64,000 nt of DNA, taken from positions 2,046,001 through 2,110,000 of the forward strand of contig OZ242278.1 of the NCBI GenBank assembly GCA_965207475.1, read 5' to 3'. Shown one piece after another: positions 44,312 through 53,679 of the stretch; position 1 is the stretch's first letter; every line of letters starts with the position of its first letter. The notes beneath the pieces are model-generated. The model saw only the letters and a program-made list of their open reading frames with translations. It ran no database searches and was not told the DNA's origin. Source of the stretch: WTFY01 sp011523795 (lineage in GTDB: Bacteria > Pseudomonadota > Gammaproteobacteria > UBA4575). The translations under genes and the position numbers were made by a program.

Positions 44312-46816
44312 ATGTCCGAAGTTACTGTCAAACAGCTTGCAGAGGTAGTCAATATACCTGTTAAGAAGCTACTTGTTCAGCTGACCGAAGCTGGGCTCGA
44401 TTTTGATATGCCCGACCAAACTGTCAGTGACAAGCAGAAAATGCAGTTGCTCAATCATCTGCGAAATAACCGCAACAAGGCTACTCCCTTCCCTTCAGAT
44501 GACGGCAAGAAAATAGTATTGCGAAGGAAAAGCACTTCTCAACTTAAGGTTACCACTGCACAGGGCAGGGGCAGCACTAGCAGTACGACAGTCAATGTAG
44601 AGGTTCGCCGCAAGCGAACCTATGTCAAGCGCAGTGCTGTTCTCGAAGAGGAAGCAAGGAGGAAGCAGAAACAGGAAGAGCTGGTAACTGTCACGGAAAA
44701 CAGGGCGGCTCAGCAATCGGAGCAGGTAGTGCAGGAGCCTGAAATTCAGGCGAAGGTTGAGGTCGAGGAACAGGATATTCCGGCAACTACGCAGGTTGAG
44801 AAGACGCCAGAAAAGCAGCTTGAGACCCCACCCAAGGGGGAGGAGCCACAAGTAGAGGATATCCCGGTTCCTGAGCCAGAAAAACAAGTTGAGCCACCGC
44901 CTGCTGTTCCTGAAAAAAAGGAACGGGATAACAAGGTAAAGCGTCGTGAGCTTCACGTTGCAAGCGGCAAAGGAGGCAAGCGCAAGGTTCGTGCTAAACA
45001 GCGTCGACCAGGCAAGGTTGAGCCGAGCGGTAAGCACAAGTTTGAGAAGCCAACCGGACCTATCAAGCGTGAAATTTTTGTGCCGGAAAATATTTCAGTA
45101 CTGGACCTTGCTCAGAAAATGACTGTTAAGGCTGCTGAAGTTATTGCTGTCATGATGAAAATGGGTGTTATGGCAACCATAAATCAGGTGGTCGACCAGG
45201 ATACCGCCATTCTGGTAGCAGAGGAACTGGGTCATGATGCTAAGCCCATGGAGTTTGCTGATATAGAAGCAGACGCACTGAAGATCAATTATGATGAAAT
45301 GGAGGCCAATGCACGCCACCCAGTCGTCACGGTAATGGGGCATGTTGACCACGGCAAGACCTCTTTGCTTGATTACATCAGGCGTACCAAGGTAGCTGCA
45401 AGCGAAGCTGGTGGAATCACTCAGCATATCGGTGCCTATAAAGTGAAGACAGACAGAGGAACCATTACGTTCCTGGATACACCAGGTCATGCAGCATTTA
45501 CCGCCATGCGTGCCAGAGGTGCCAGGGTTACAGATGTGGTTGTGATAGTGGTGGCAGCGGATGACGGTGTTATGCCACAGACCTTGGAAGCCATTGAACA
45601 CTCAAGAGCAGCAGAAGTGCCTTTCATCATTGCCGTCAACAAAATTGACAAGGATGATGCTGACCCTGAACGAACACGGAATGACTTGGCATCACAGCAT
45701 GTCATCCCTGAACAGTGGGGAGGTGACACCATGTTTGTAGATGTTTCAGCAGAAACCGGAGAGGGCATCGATGAATTGCTGGAAGCGGTATCATTGCAGG
45801 CAGAAATGCTTGAACTGAAGGCAGTTGATCATGGTCCTGCGACAGGTATTGTCATCGAATCTGCGCTGGATAAGGGGCGTGGTCCCGTCACCACAATTTT
45901 GGTAGAGCAAGGCTGCCTGGAGAAAGGGAATATGCTGCTGACCGGAGAGGAATATGGTCGTGTTCGTGCAATGTTTGACGAGAATGGTACTGAAATCAGT
46001 TCTGCGAGTCCTGCAACACCGGTTGCAGTACTGGGGTTATCTGGAGTAGCGAATGCTGGAGATGAAGCAGTCGTAGTCACGGACGAACGTAAAGTGCGTG
46101 AAATTGTAGGTTTGCGTAAGAACAGGTCAAGGGATAGCCGGTTTGCTGCCCAGCAAGCTTCGAAACTTGAGAATGTTTTCAGCAGGACGGCTGAAAATGC
46201 TGCCACATCAGTCAATCTTCTTATCAAGACAGATGTTCAGGGCAGTGCGGAAGCCCTGCGGGATTCTCTGGGCAAGTTGTCTACTGATGAAGTCGAAGTA
46301 AATATCGTTTTAGCTGGCGTAGGCGCGATAAACGAGTCAGACATCAACCTGGCAGGAGCGTCTAATGCGATTGTGATTGGGTTTAATACGCGTGCGGACA
46401 GTGCTGCCAAACGTGCCGCCACAGAATTTGGTGTTGATATCCGATACTACAGCATCATTTACGAGACAATTGATGATGTGAAGCTAGCCATGAGTGGACT
46501 GCTTTCACCCGAGTTGCGAGAGGAGATTATCGGCCTTGCGAGGGTCAAGGAAGTCTTCAAGTCTTCGAAGATGGGTGCAGTTGCCGGGACACAGGTGATG
46601 GAAGGGGCAATAAAACGAGGTAACCCTATACGTGTCTTACGTGACAATGTGGTCATATACGAAGGTGAACTTGAGTCTTTGCGCCGTCATAAAGATGATG
46701 TCAATGAAGTCCGGGCAGGAACGGAGTGTGGGGTCGCGGTAAAAAACTATAATGACGTCAGGATTGGTGATGAGATAGAGGTCTATGAGCGTACTGAAGT
46801 TGCACGAACCATATAA
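44312..46816 (+). CDS. infB: Translation initiation factor IF-2
   Basis: 834 residues from ATG 44312 (a TTG nine bases earlier is in frame). IF2_N domain at 1-50, a long charged linker of Glu, Lys and Pro to about 250, a second N domain, and the GTPase at about 335-505 with GHVDHGKTSLLD, DTPGHAAF and NKIDKDDADP. Domains II-IV follow. It places the formyl-Met initiator tRNA on the 30S subunit; the tRNA gene itself is 20 kb upstream in this window. Confidence 0.97.
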   Translation: MSEVTVKQLAEVVNIPVKKLLVQLTEAGLDFDMPDQTVSDKQKMQLLNHLRNNRNKATPFPSDDGKKIVLRRKSTSQLKVTTAQGRGSTSSTTVNVEVRRKRTYVKRSAVLEEEARRKQKQEELVTVTENRAAQQSEQVVQEPEIQAKVEVEEQDIPATTQVEKTPEKQLETPPKGEEPQVEDIPVPEPEKQVEPPPAVPEKKERDNKVKRRELHVASGKGGKRKVRAKQRRPGKVEPSGKHKFEKPTGPIKREIFVPENISVLDLAQKMTVKAAEVIAVMMKMGVMATINQVVDQDTAILVAEELGHDAKPMEFADIEADALKINYDEMEANARHPVVTVMGHVDHGKTSLLDYIRRTKVAASEAGGITQHIGAYKVKTDRGTITFLDTPGHAAFTAMRARGARVTDVVVIVVAADDGVMPQTLEAIEHSRAAEVPFIIAVNKIDKDDADPERTRNDLASQHVIPEQWGGDTMFVDVSAETGEGIDELLEAVSLQAEMLELKAVDHGPATGIVIESALDKGRGPVTTILVEQGCLEKGNMLLTGEEYGRVRAMFDENGTEISSASPATPVAVLGLSGVANAGDEAVVVTDERKVREIVGLRKNRSRDSRFAAQQASKLENVFSRTAENAATSVNLLIKTDVQGSAEALRDSLGKLSTDEVEVNIVLAGVGAINESDINLAGASNAIVIGFNTRADSAAKRAATEFGVDIRYYSIIYETIDDVKLAMSGLLSPELREEIIGLARVKEVFKSSKMGAVAGTQVMEGAIKRGNPIRVLRDNVVIYEGELESLRRHKDDVNEVRAGTECGVAVKNYNDVRIGDEIEVYERTEVARTI

Positions 46817-46826
46817 GATATGAGCA

Positions 46827-47171
46827 ATGCAGCATGAATCATCCAGACCGCTACGAATCGGTGAACTGTTACGCCGTGAATTGTCAACCCTGTTACGTGT
46901 GGAGGTTAATGATCCGAGAATACCTGAAATTGTCATTTATGACATCGTGGTAAGTAAAGACCTAAGCCTCGCAAAGATTTACTTCAGCTATCTGGGCATA
47001 AAGCAGGATTTTCCTGAAGGCCTCCAGGGTTTGCATAGTGCAAGTGGTTTCTTGCGAAAGAAGCTGGGTCAGAGACTGCATCTTCGCCGAATTCCTCAAT
47101 TGCAATTCATAGTCGATGATACAGAAGTAAAAAGTGAGCGAATTGAGAGACTGATCAGCAGCAGCAAATGA
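46827..47171 (+). CDS. rbfA: Ribosome-binding factor A
   Basis: 114 residues, ten bases after infB. KH-fold 30S maturation factor: RIGELLRRELSTLLRVEVND at the start, and the YFSYLG and LRKKLGQRLHLRRIPQLQF segments are diagnostic. It helps 16S rRNA 5'-end processing and cold adaptation in relatives. Confidence 0.96.
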   Translation: MQHESSRPLRIGELLRRELSTLLRVEVNDPRIPEIVIYDIVVSKDLSLAKIYFSYLGIKQDFPEGLQGLHSASGFLRKKLGQRLHLRRIPQLQFIVDDTEVKSERIERLISSSK

Positions 47172-47174
47172 TCT

Positions 47175-48083
47175 ATGTCTAGGCGAAGACGCAAGGGACG
47201 TTCACTGAATGGCCTGTTATTGCTGGACAAGCCCTCCGGAATCACCTCAAGTCTGGCGTTACAGAAGGCAAAGAATATCTTCAATGCTGAAAAGGCAGGT
47301 CATACAGGCAGTCTGGACCCTCTAGCGACCGGTCTCCTCGTTATTTGTTTCGGTCGTGCTACAAAGGTTTCCACTTTTTTGCTGGATTCAGATAAACATT
47401 ATCGGGTGACACTGAAGCTGGGAGTCACGACTGAAACAGGTGATGCTGATGGTCAGGTGGTTAGCAAGCAGAATGCAATGTCTGTGACGGACGCAGAAAT
47501 CCACCAGGCCATGACGCGACTGACCGGCAACATCGAGCAGGTACCTCCCATGTACTCTGCTCTGAAATTCAGAGGTGTGCGTCTGTATCAACTTGCAAGA
47601 AAAGGGATAGAAGTGGAGCGGCCCTCAAGAAGTGTAAAGGTACACCAGTTTTCATTGACTGGAAGAGAAGCGGATATTCTGCACATGAATGTGTTTTGTT
47701 CTAAGGGTACTTATGTTAGGACACTAGCAGAGGATTTGGGTCAGTATTTGGGCTGCGGTGCACATGTAGTGCAGCTTAGGCGCACCGGTCTCGGGCCATT
47801 TGTCGAGGACAAATTGTACTCGCTCCCAAGGCTGGAAGCGATTTCTGCTTCAGGATATTCCTTGCTCGATGAAACGCTGTTGCCTGTGGATGATGCTTTG
47901 CGCTCTTGTCCAGCATTGTCATTTAATGAGGACATGATGAAAAATATTCGCAATGGTCACCCTATGTCGTTGCCGCAATTGTCTGCACAAGAGATGGTCA
48001 GGATCTATGATGCCAGTGGAATTTTTTTTGGAATTGGTACCGTGATGGAAGATGGGCGCATGGCCATTAAGCGTTTGAATTGA
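47175..48083 (+). CDS. truB: tRNA pseudouridine(55) synthase TruB
   Basis: 302 residues. The catalytic Asp lies in the motif HTGSLDPLATGLLVICFG near residue 45. GLLLLDKPSGITSS begins the core domain and a C-terminal PUA-like domain follows from about 245. It makes pseudouridine 55 in the T loop of tRNAs. It starts 3 bases after the rbfA stop, in the standard operon order. Confidence 0.97.
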   Translation: MSRRRRKGRSLNGLLLLDKPSGITSSLALQKAKNIFNAEKAGHTGSLDPLATGLLVICFGRATKVSTFLLDSDKHYRVTLKLGVTTETGDADGQVVSKQNAMSVTDAEIHQAMTRLTGNIEQVPPMYSALKFRGVRLYQLARKGIEVERPSRSVKVHQFSLTGREADILHMNVFCSKGTYVRTLAEDLGQYLGCGAHVVQLRRTGLGPFVEDKLYSLPRLEAISASGYSLLDETLLPVDDALRSCPALSFNEDMMKNIRNGHPMSLPQLSAQEMVRIYDASGIFFGIGTVMEDGRMAIKRLN

Positions 48084-48146
48084 GCAAACTTGGAAGAGTT
48101 TTAAAACTCAACGCCATGTAATGGACAGTACTCCTGTATATTTTTC

Positions 48147-48174
48147 TTGTTTGTAGGGGCTTACATGGTAGAAT
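48147..48174 (+). promoter_or_regulatory. Candidate promoter of rpsO
   Basis: TTGTTT (48147-48152) and TAGAAT (48169-48174) with a 16-base spacer, about 50 bases before the rpsO start. A palindrome GAGTTTTAAAACTC lies just after truB and may end its transcript. Confidence 0.5.
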
Positions 48175-48229
48175 CGCCGCCCAGAAATACATATTAGTGA
48201 CGGTGAAGTTGGATAAGCTATACGTGAAA

Positions 48230-48499
48230 ATGGCATTTGCAGCACCAGAAAAAAATAAGATTGTTAGTGAGTTTCAGCGTAGTGAAACTGATACAGGCTC
48301 ACCTGAAGTTCAGGTTGCGCTTTTGTCTGCACGAATATCTCATTTGAGTGAGCACCTTGAAAGACATAAAAAAGACCATCACTCACGTCATGGCTTGCTC
48401 AAGATGGTCAATCATCGTCGAAAACTTCTTGATTATTTAAGAAAAAAGAACCAGAAAAGGTATCAGGAACTGATCAGTTCCCTTGGTTTGAGACGCTGA
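48230..48499 (+). CDS. rpsO: 30S ribosomal protein S15
   Basis: 89 residues from ATG 48230, the exact usual size; the open frame begins 11 codons earlier but those do not match the family. FQRSETDTGSPEVQVALLSA and LLKMVNHRRKLLDYLRKKN are diagnostic. S15 binds 16S rRNA at a three-way junction and in many bacteria represses its own mRNA. pnp follows, as is usual. Confidence 0.97.
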   Translation: MAFAAPEKNKIVSEFQRSETDTGSPEVQVALLSARISHLSEHLERHKKDHHSRHGLLKMVNHRRKLLDYLRKKNQKRYQELISSLGLRR

Positions 48500-48500
48500 G

Positions 48501-48532
48501 AGTTACCCTCGAGCTTTAGAGGGCTTGTAACT
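48501..48532 (+). promoter_or_regulatory. Hairpin between rpsO and pnp
   Basis: CCCTC (48506-48510) pairs with GAGGG (48519-48523), and AGTTA (48501-48505) with TAACT (48528-48532) across a 4-base bulge. In Escherichia coli the rpsO-pnp gap holds a terminator and a stem cut by RNase III that controls pnp; this stem is a candidate for a similar role. Confidence 0.5.
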
Positions 48533-48645
48533 GTAAGTAAAATTTAAGGGTGCCTGAATCACAACATTTGATGTATGCATAGATGTCCTGTCGCCACGAC
48601 CAGATGTATTTTTTAGCCTGCGATTTAATAAACGGAATTTAAATA

Positions 48646-50748
48646 GTGAACAAAGTAACAAAATCTTTCTCATATGGTGATCACCTCGTAACATTAGAGA
48701 CTGGAGAAATTGCCCGTCAGGCAGACGGAGCTGTCCTTGTTGACATGGGAGAAACGTCGGTACTGGTTACGGTCGTTGGTAAGAAGGAACCTGATCCTAG
48801 CAAGGATTTTTTCCCTCTTACAGTGCATTATCAGGAGAAGACTTACGCGGCAGGTAAAATACCTGGCGGCTTTTTCAAACGGGAAGGGCGTCCGTCTGAG
48901 AAAGAAACAATGACTTCCCGGCTTATCGATCGTCCCCTGCGGCCTTTGTTCCCCAAAGGCTTTCTTAATGAAGTGCAAATCATTGCGACAGTTGTGTCTG
49001 TAAATACTGCAATTGACCCTGACATTCCAGCCTTGCTTGGAGCATCTGCTGCGTTGGCGGTTTCCGGAGTACCTTTCAATGGACCAATTGGTGCAGCCCG
49101 CGTGGGATACATCGACGGAAACTTTGTCCTGAATCCTGATAATTTTAAACTCAGGGACTCCAAGCTGGACTTGGTGGTAGCCGGAACAGGAAAAGCTGTA
49201 TTGATGGTGGAGTCAGAAGCTGAAATTCTTCCAGAAGAAACCATGCTGGATGCTGTCATGTTTGGTCATGCCCAGCTTCAGACCGCAATTCAGGCCATTG
49301 AGGAATTTGCCCAAGAAGCCAAAAAACCAGCATGGGACTGGCAAGGTCCGCAGGAAAATCAAGTGATTTTTGAAAAGGTAAGTGCACAATGCAGGGCACA
49401 ACTGGGTGATGCATACCAGATTGCTGAAAAGATTACGCGTCAGAACCGAGTGGGTGAAATTCGTGACCAACTTGTTGCCTCGGTGCATGGCGAGGAGGGG
49501 GATCTAAGCGAGGCAGAGATCTTGAATGCGTTCAACAAGCTAGAGAAAGACATTGTACGAAGCAGGATACTTGCCGGAGAACGGAGAATTGATGGCCGTG
49601 ATAATGATTTGGTCAGGCCCATCAGTATCAGGGTAGGTCTATTGCCACGTGTGCATGGGAGTGCTCTGTTTACACGTGGAGAAACCCAGGCGTTGGTAAC
49701 TACGACGCTTGGTACCAGTCGAGATGCGCAACTGGTTGACGCAATCGAAGGTGAATTCAAGGACAACTTCATGTTGCATTATAATTTTCCACCATTTTGC
49801 GTGGGAGAGACAGGTATGGTTGGTTCACCAAAACGCCGTGAGATTGGGCACGGAAAACTTGCGAAACGAGGCATACGGGCGGTGCTACCGAAAGAAGATG
49901 ATTTCCCTTATGTAATCAGAGTGGTTTCTGAGATTACAGAATCGAATGGTTCAAGTTCGATGGCAAGTGTCTGTGGTACAAGCCTGTCCCTGATGGATTC
50001 AGGTGTTCCAATCAAAGCTCCTGTTGCAGGTATAGCAATGGGCCTGATCAAGGAAGGCGATGATTTTGCAGTGCTTACAGATATTCTTGGCGATGAAGAT
50101 CATCTGGGAGATATGGATTTCAAGGTAGCAGGAACTGAACAGGGCGTCACTGCATTGCAGATGGACATCAAGATTGAAGGAATCACTCGGGAGATAATGA
50201 AGGATGCTCTCAATCAGGCTCGACAGGGGTTGCAGCATATACTTGGCGAGATGAATACTGTAATTACTGAGCCCAGGCAAGAAATGTCTGAACATGCACC
50301 ACGGTTTACGGTTTTGAAAATTAATCCAGAAAAGATACGTGACGTAATTGGAAAAGGCGGCGCAACCATTCGAGCCTTGACTGAGGAGACCGGTACGACG
50401 ATAGACATAGATGATGATGGAATCGTGCGCATTGCATCGGTTGATAAGGCTGCAGGCGACGATGCCAAGCGCAGGATAGAAAGTATTACTGCAGACGTTG
50501 AAGTGGGTAAAACCTATGAAGGAAAAGTTGTAAAGATCATGGATTTTGGAGCTTTTGTAAGTGTCCTGCCTGGCAAAGATGGTTTGGTACATATATCGCA
50601 AATTTCTCACAAGCGCGTAGAAAATGTTGCCGATGAACTTTCTGAAGGGGATATAGTGAAAGTAAAGGTGCTAGAGGTGGATAAGCAAGGGCGCGTAAGG
50701 TTAAGCATGAAAGCAGTAGAAGGCGAACGTCCAAGGCATGCCTCGTAG
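48646..50748 (+). CDS. pnp: Polyribonucleotide nucleotidyltransferase (PNPase)
   Basis: 700 residues from GTG 48646. Two RNase PH domains (about 10-230 and 310-540), the second with the conserved FPPFCVGETGMVGSPKRREI and SMASVCGTSLSLMDSGVP, then KH (about 555-610, RDVIGKGGATIRALTEETG) and S1 (about 622-690, GKVVKIMDFGAFVSVLPGK). It degrades RNA from the 3' end with phosphate, often in the degradosome. GTG is used in place of ATG. Confidence 0.97.
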   Translation: MNKVTKSFSYGDHLVTLETGEIARQADGAVLVDMGETSVLVTVVGKKEPDPSKDFFPLTVHYQEKTYAAGKIPGGFFKREGRPSEKETMTSRLIDRPLRPLFPKGFLNEVQIIATVVSVNTAIDPDIPALLGASAALAVSGVPFNGPIGAARVGYIDGNFVLNPDNFKLRDSKLDLVVAGTGKAVLMVESEAEILPEETMLDAVMFGHAQLQTAIQAIEEFAQEAKKPAWDWQGPQENQVIFEKVSAQCRAQLGDAYQIAEKITRQNRVGEIRDQLVASVHGEEGDLSEAEILNAFNKLEKDIVRSRILAGERRIDGRDNDLVRPISIRVGLLPRVHGSALFTRGETQALVTTTLGTSRDAQLVDAIEGEFKDNFMLHYNFPPFCVGETGMVGSPKRREIGHGKLAKRGIRAVLPKEDDFPYVIRVVSEITESNGSSSMASVCGTSLSLMDSGVPIKAPVAGIAMGLIKEGDDFAVLTDILGDEDHLGDMDFKVAGTEQGVTALQMDIKIEGITREIMKDALNQARQGLQHILGEMNTVITEPRQEMSEHAPRFTVLKINPEKIRDVIGKGGATIRALTEETGTTIDIDDDGIVRIASVDKAAGDDAKRRIESITADVEVGKTYEGKVVKIMDFGAFVSVLPGKDGLVHISQISHKRVENVADELSEGDIVKVKVLEVDKQGRVRLSMKAVEGERPRHAS

Positions 50749-50775
50749 CTGTGAAGAGTATTTGATTACTGAAAA

Positions 50776-51165
50776 TTGAAAAATAAATCAGAACTGGAAT
50801 GGTGTAAGCTTTTGACGCCGGAGCAATTCCGGGTATGCAGGCAAAAAGGTACGGAAGCACCTTTCAGTGGAAAGTACTTGGACCACAAAGAGACAGGAAT
50901 CTACCGCTGCATCTGTTGCAAGTCTCCACTGTTTCATTCTCATCACAAATTTGATTCAGGCACAGGCTGGCCAAGTTTCTGGCAGCCCATGGATCCAGAC
51001 AATGTAGCAACTAGGCCGGATAATGAGTTCTCTATGTCTAGGACAGAAGTCGCGTGCAGTAACTGCGATTCTCATCTAGGGCACGTTTTTAATGATGGGC
51101 CACCACCCACTAATCTTAGGTACTGCATAAATTCTGTTTCTTTAGTATTTGAGATAAAAGGGTAA
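50776..51165 (+). CDS. msrB: Peptide methionine (R)-S-oxide reductase MsrB
   Basis: 129 residues from TTG 50776; no ATG or GTG lies in frame nearby. Zinc Cys pairs are in YRCICCKSPLF and VACSNCDSHLGHVF, the substrate loop is FDSGTGWPSFWQP, and the catalytic Cys is in LRYCINSVSL. It repairs the R form of methionine sulfoxide. It follows pnp by 27 bases, and is transcribed toward the oxygenase cassette. Confidence 0.95.
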   Translation: MKNKSELEWCKLLTPEQFRVCRQKGTEAPFSGKYLDHKETGIYRCICCKSPLFHSHHKFDSGTGWPSFWQPMDPDNVATRPDNEFSMSRTEVACSNCDSHLGHVFNDGPPPTNLRYCINSVSLVFEIKG

Positions 51166-51422
51166 TTTTGACTCAAATTTATTTGTTTCCGAATTGCACA
51201 AAGCACCTTGTTTACAATGAAAGGATCAACTGGGTTCAGCATTCGACCCGATCAGTGCACTATCTGTTCAGGGTAAAGAGTACTAACTAAATAACAGGGG
51301 TGCTATACTTCCTAGAGAACTAACCCGGTATGCCTAGACCTTATGATTGGCAATACTGTTCTGCAATAGCCTTATATTTACATATAATAGAGTTATGTGC
51401 TTCCGCATGAGAGGTTTCCGAG

Positions 51423-52565
51423 ATGAGTAAGTTTTTAATCAACACACGATATTTTTTGGCACCGTTATTGATATTGGCGACGTTATTTGGGGTTTTGGCG
51501 GGTGGTCCGTGGGTTTGGACGGGCGTGGTCCTGCTTGGAGTGGGGATTATTGTGGACACGCTGACGACGGCGCAGACCCCGGGGGCTGGTTTTGACGAGG
51601 AAGGCGAGACGCAGGGGGTGGTACCGCTGTTGAACGGTACGATGTACGGGATGCTGGGTGTTTTTGTGGTATTGCAGGTAGCGTTGGCGTGGCGGATATG
51701 GCAGTACGTGAACGGGGTACCGATTGGCGAGACGACGTTGTTCGGGATGAGCATACAGGACGGGATCACGGGCACGCAGTTATGGGGTGCGGTGTTGTCG
51801 ACGGGGATATTTGCGGGGATTGGGATCATTTATGGTCACGAGTTGGCGCACACGAAGGGTTTCAGTTTTGTGATCGCGCGCTGGATGATGGGGTTGAGCG
51901 GGAAGGCGCATTTTTGTTATGCGCATGTTTACAATCATCATTTGGAGTTGGCGCACGAGGATGATCCGGCGACGTGTCCGCGGGGACGGAGTTTGTATGC
52001 GCATTATCCGCTGTCTGGGTTGGGTCAGAGCAAGTTTTTGTTCATGATGGAGAAGCAGCGTTTGAGTCGTTTGGGGGTTCCGTTTTTATCGTGGCAGAAT
52101 CGCTGGATACGGGGGTATTTCATGGCGTTGCCGACGGTATTGCTGTTTTGGTTTGTCGGGGGCTGGATAGGATTGTTGTGTTTGGCGGCGGTATGGGCGA
52201 TGTCGAATTTTGAGTTGGAGGCGTTGAATTTTCTGGAGCATTACGGGTTGATTCGGGAGAAGGGTCAGCCGATAGACTATCGGCACAGTTGGGACAATTC
52301 GACGGCGTTTACGAGTTGGTTTTTCATAGAGATTGGTCGTCAGGCGGATCATCATGACCGGGGGGAGACGCATTTTTGGGAGTTGGACGAGGTGGGGGCA
52401 CCGAACTGTGGTCGGGGCTACTTTACGTTGTATGCGCTGGCGTTATTGCCGCCGGTGTTTCATTCGTACATGAAGAAGCAGTTGTCGAAGTGGGACGAGG
52501 AGATGGCGAGTGAGGGCGAGTTGAAGATCGCCGCCAGGATGAATAAACAGGCGGGATACGCCTGA
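51423..52565 (+). CDS. AlkB/XylM-family membrane diiron monooxygenase
   Basis: 380 residues with at least six hydrophobic segments in pairs. His boxes: HELAH (139-143), HVYNHH (168-173), NFLEHYGL (269-276) and QADHH (307-311). These place it in the integral-membrane alkane/xylene hydroxylase group, which adds oxygen to a terminal methyl group. The last box is H-x-DHH in classical AlkB, here Q in the first place. Length is shorter than AlkB of about 400 residues and near XylM. Codons are strongly G- and T-ended (many TTG, GGG, GCG), unlike its own neighbours. The ribosome site is AGAGG, 9 bases before ATG. Substrate is unknown. Confidence 0.87.
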   Translation: MSKFLINTRYFLAPLLILATLFGVLAGGPWVWTGVVLLGVGIIVDTLTTAQTPGAGFDEEGETQGVVPLLNGTMYGMLGVFVVLQVALAWRIWQYVNGVPIGETTLFGMSIQDGITGTQLWGAVLSTGIFAGIGIIYGHELAHTKGFSFVIARWMMGLSGKAHFCYAHVYNHHLELAHEDDPATCPRGRSLYAHYPLSGLGQSKFLFMMEKQRLSRLGVPFLSWQNRWIRGYFMALPTVLLFWFVGGWIGLLCLAAVWAMSNFELEALNFLEHYGLIREKGQPIDYRHSWDNSTAFTSWFFIEIGRQADHHDRGETHFWELDEVGAPNCGRGYFTLYALALLPPVFHSYMKKQLSKWDEEMASEGELKIAARMNKQAGYA

Positions 52566-52654
52566 ATCTTGGTGAATAGAAGCTAGAAAGAGAGACTGCG
52601 GTTGTCAAATCTGATAGAAAGTTATACAAATAAATAAACTAGGAGGTAATAACG

Positions 52655-52834
52655 ATGGAAGTAACTTATGATGCAAAAATCTGTATCCATGCTGGTGAGT
52701 GTGTGAAAGGCTCCCCAACGGTCTTCAAGGTTGAAGACGGACAGTTTGTAATTGATACAAGCGCTGCTCCTGAAGCAGAGATTCGGGAGACAGTCTCGAA
52801 ATGTCCATCTGGTGCGCTACAGATCCAGGATTGA
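52655..52834 (+). CDS. Small divergent 4Fe-4S ferredoxin (Fer4_19 type)
   Basis: 59 residues, with an excellent ribosome site (AGGAGGT). Cys positions are in KICIHAGECVKGSP (Cys10, Cys16) and VSKCPSGALQIQ (Cys50), the spacing of divergent mono-cluster ferredoxins; the fourth ligand is missing or replaced, as is normal in this family, so a 3Fe or an unusual 4Fe cluster is possible. It lies 89 bases after the oxygenase gene and probably passes electrons to it or to another partner. Confidence 0.8.
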   Translation: MEVTYDAKICIHAGECVKGSPTVFKVEDGQFVIDTSAAPEAEIRETVSKCPSGALQIQD

Positions 52835-52959
52835 TTACACCACTCGGTTCAGAGTCTAATACTTTAGAATTTAAATAGCGGACATCAGGAAATTTGTTAT
52901 AGCCAATTCTTGGTGTGTACTCATGAAATGCTGATAAGACTTGTAAGTTAGGGGGGTAT

Positions 52960-53613
52960 ATGATTGGAGATCAATTGAGAACAAAAATGATTTTGAGTGG
53001 CCGACCAAGTTGCCCGAACACAGGAAAGTGCTTACAGACAGCAGGTGAAAAAGGTGTAGATATAGAAGCAATTGTGATTCCAAGCATGGATGACAGTGAG
53101 TTTCTGGCTAAATCTCCTTATGGCATAGGCCCTGTGCTACAGGATATTGATTTCGTGGTGTATGGAACCGGGGCCGTAATGTCTTATCTTGATGATAAAG
53201 GCTTTGGTCCGTCACTAGTGCCACGTAATGGTGTACACCGAGCCGTCATGTATCAATGGGCCGGAATTGCTACTGAAAAAGTACAAGCTTTAATTGGTGA
53301 TGATATTGATACGGCTGGAATAGCTACATTCTTTGATGGCTTGGATCAACAAGTCAAAAATCCACCTAAAAAAGGTGATTTTATATGTGGAGACTTCTCA
53401 TTGGCAGATATTCATTGGGCAGCATGCTGCAACCTGATTGAAATCGGTGGTGCTGGAGACTTGATTAGTTCAAGGTCCGGTGTAAGTGCCTGGTACGAAA
53501 AAGTCAAAACACATCCGTCTACAAGTAAAGAGAAGATCAACCCCTTTATTTGCCTGCCAACGGCAGATGATGTTAATTCCGGGATATTGAGAGGCATTTC
53601 AATTAACGTTTAA
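52960..53613 (+). CDS. Glutathione S-transferase-like protein
   Basis: 217 residues; GGGGGG lies 3 bases before ATG 52960. A thioredoxin-like N-terminal domain (about 10-80) opens with ILSGRPSCPNTGKCLQTAGE, so the first-strand loop has a Cys pair, CPNTGKC, rather than the usual Tyr or Ser. The SNAIxxYL-type helix is represented by VVYGTGAVMSYLDDKG. The C-terminal part is all helical with the FSLADIHWAACC capping motif. Substrate unknown; it may handle epoxides or peroxides from the oxygenase beside it, an inference from context. Confidence 0.78.
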   Translation: MIGDQLRTKMILSGRPSCPNTGKCLQTAGEKGVDIEAIVIPSMDDSEFLAKSPYGIGPVLQDIDFVVYGTGAVMSYLDDKGFGPSLVPRNGVHRAVMYQWAGIATEKVQALIGDDIDTAGIATFFDGLDQQVKNPPKKGDFICGDFSLADIHWAACCNLIEIGGAGDLISSRSGVSAWYEKVKTHPSTSKEKINPFICLPTADDVNSGILRGISINV

Positions 53614-53679
53614 AAGCCTACTTTTTTAGTCACTAGCGTCCTCTACACCGGACAGGATGCCAGTGTAGGGTGAAGGGTT

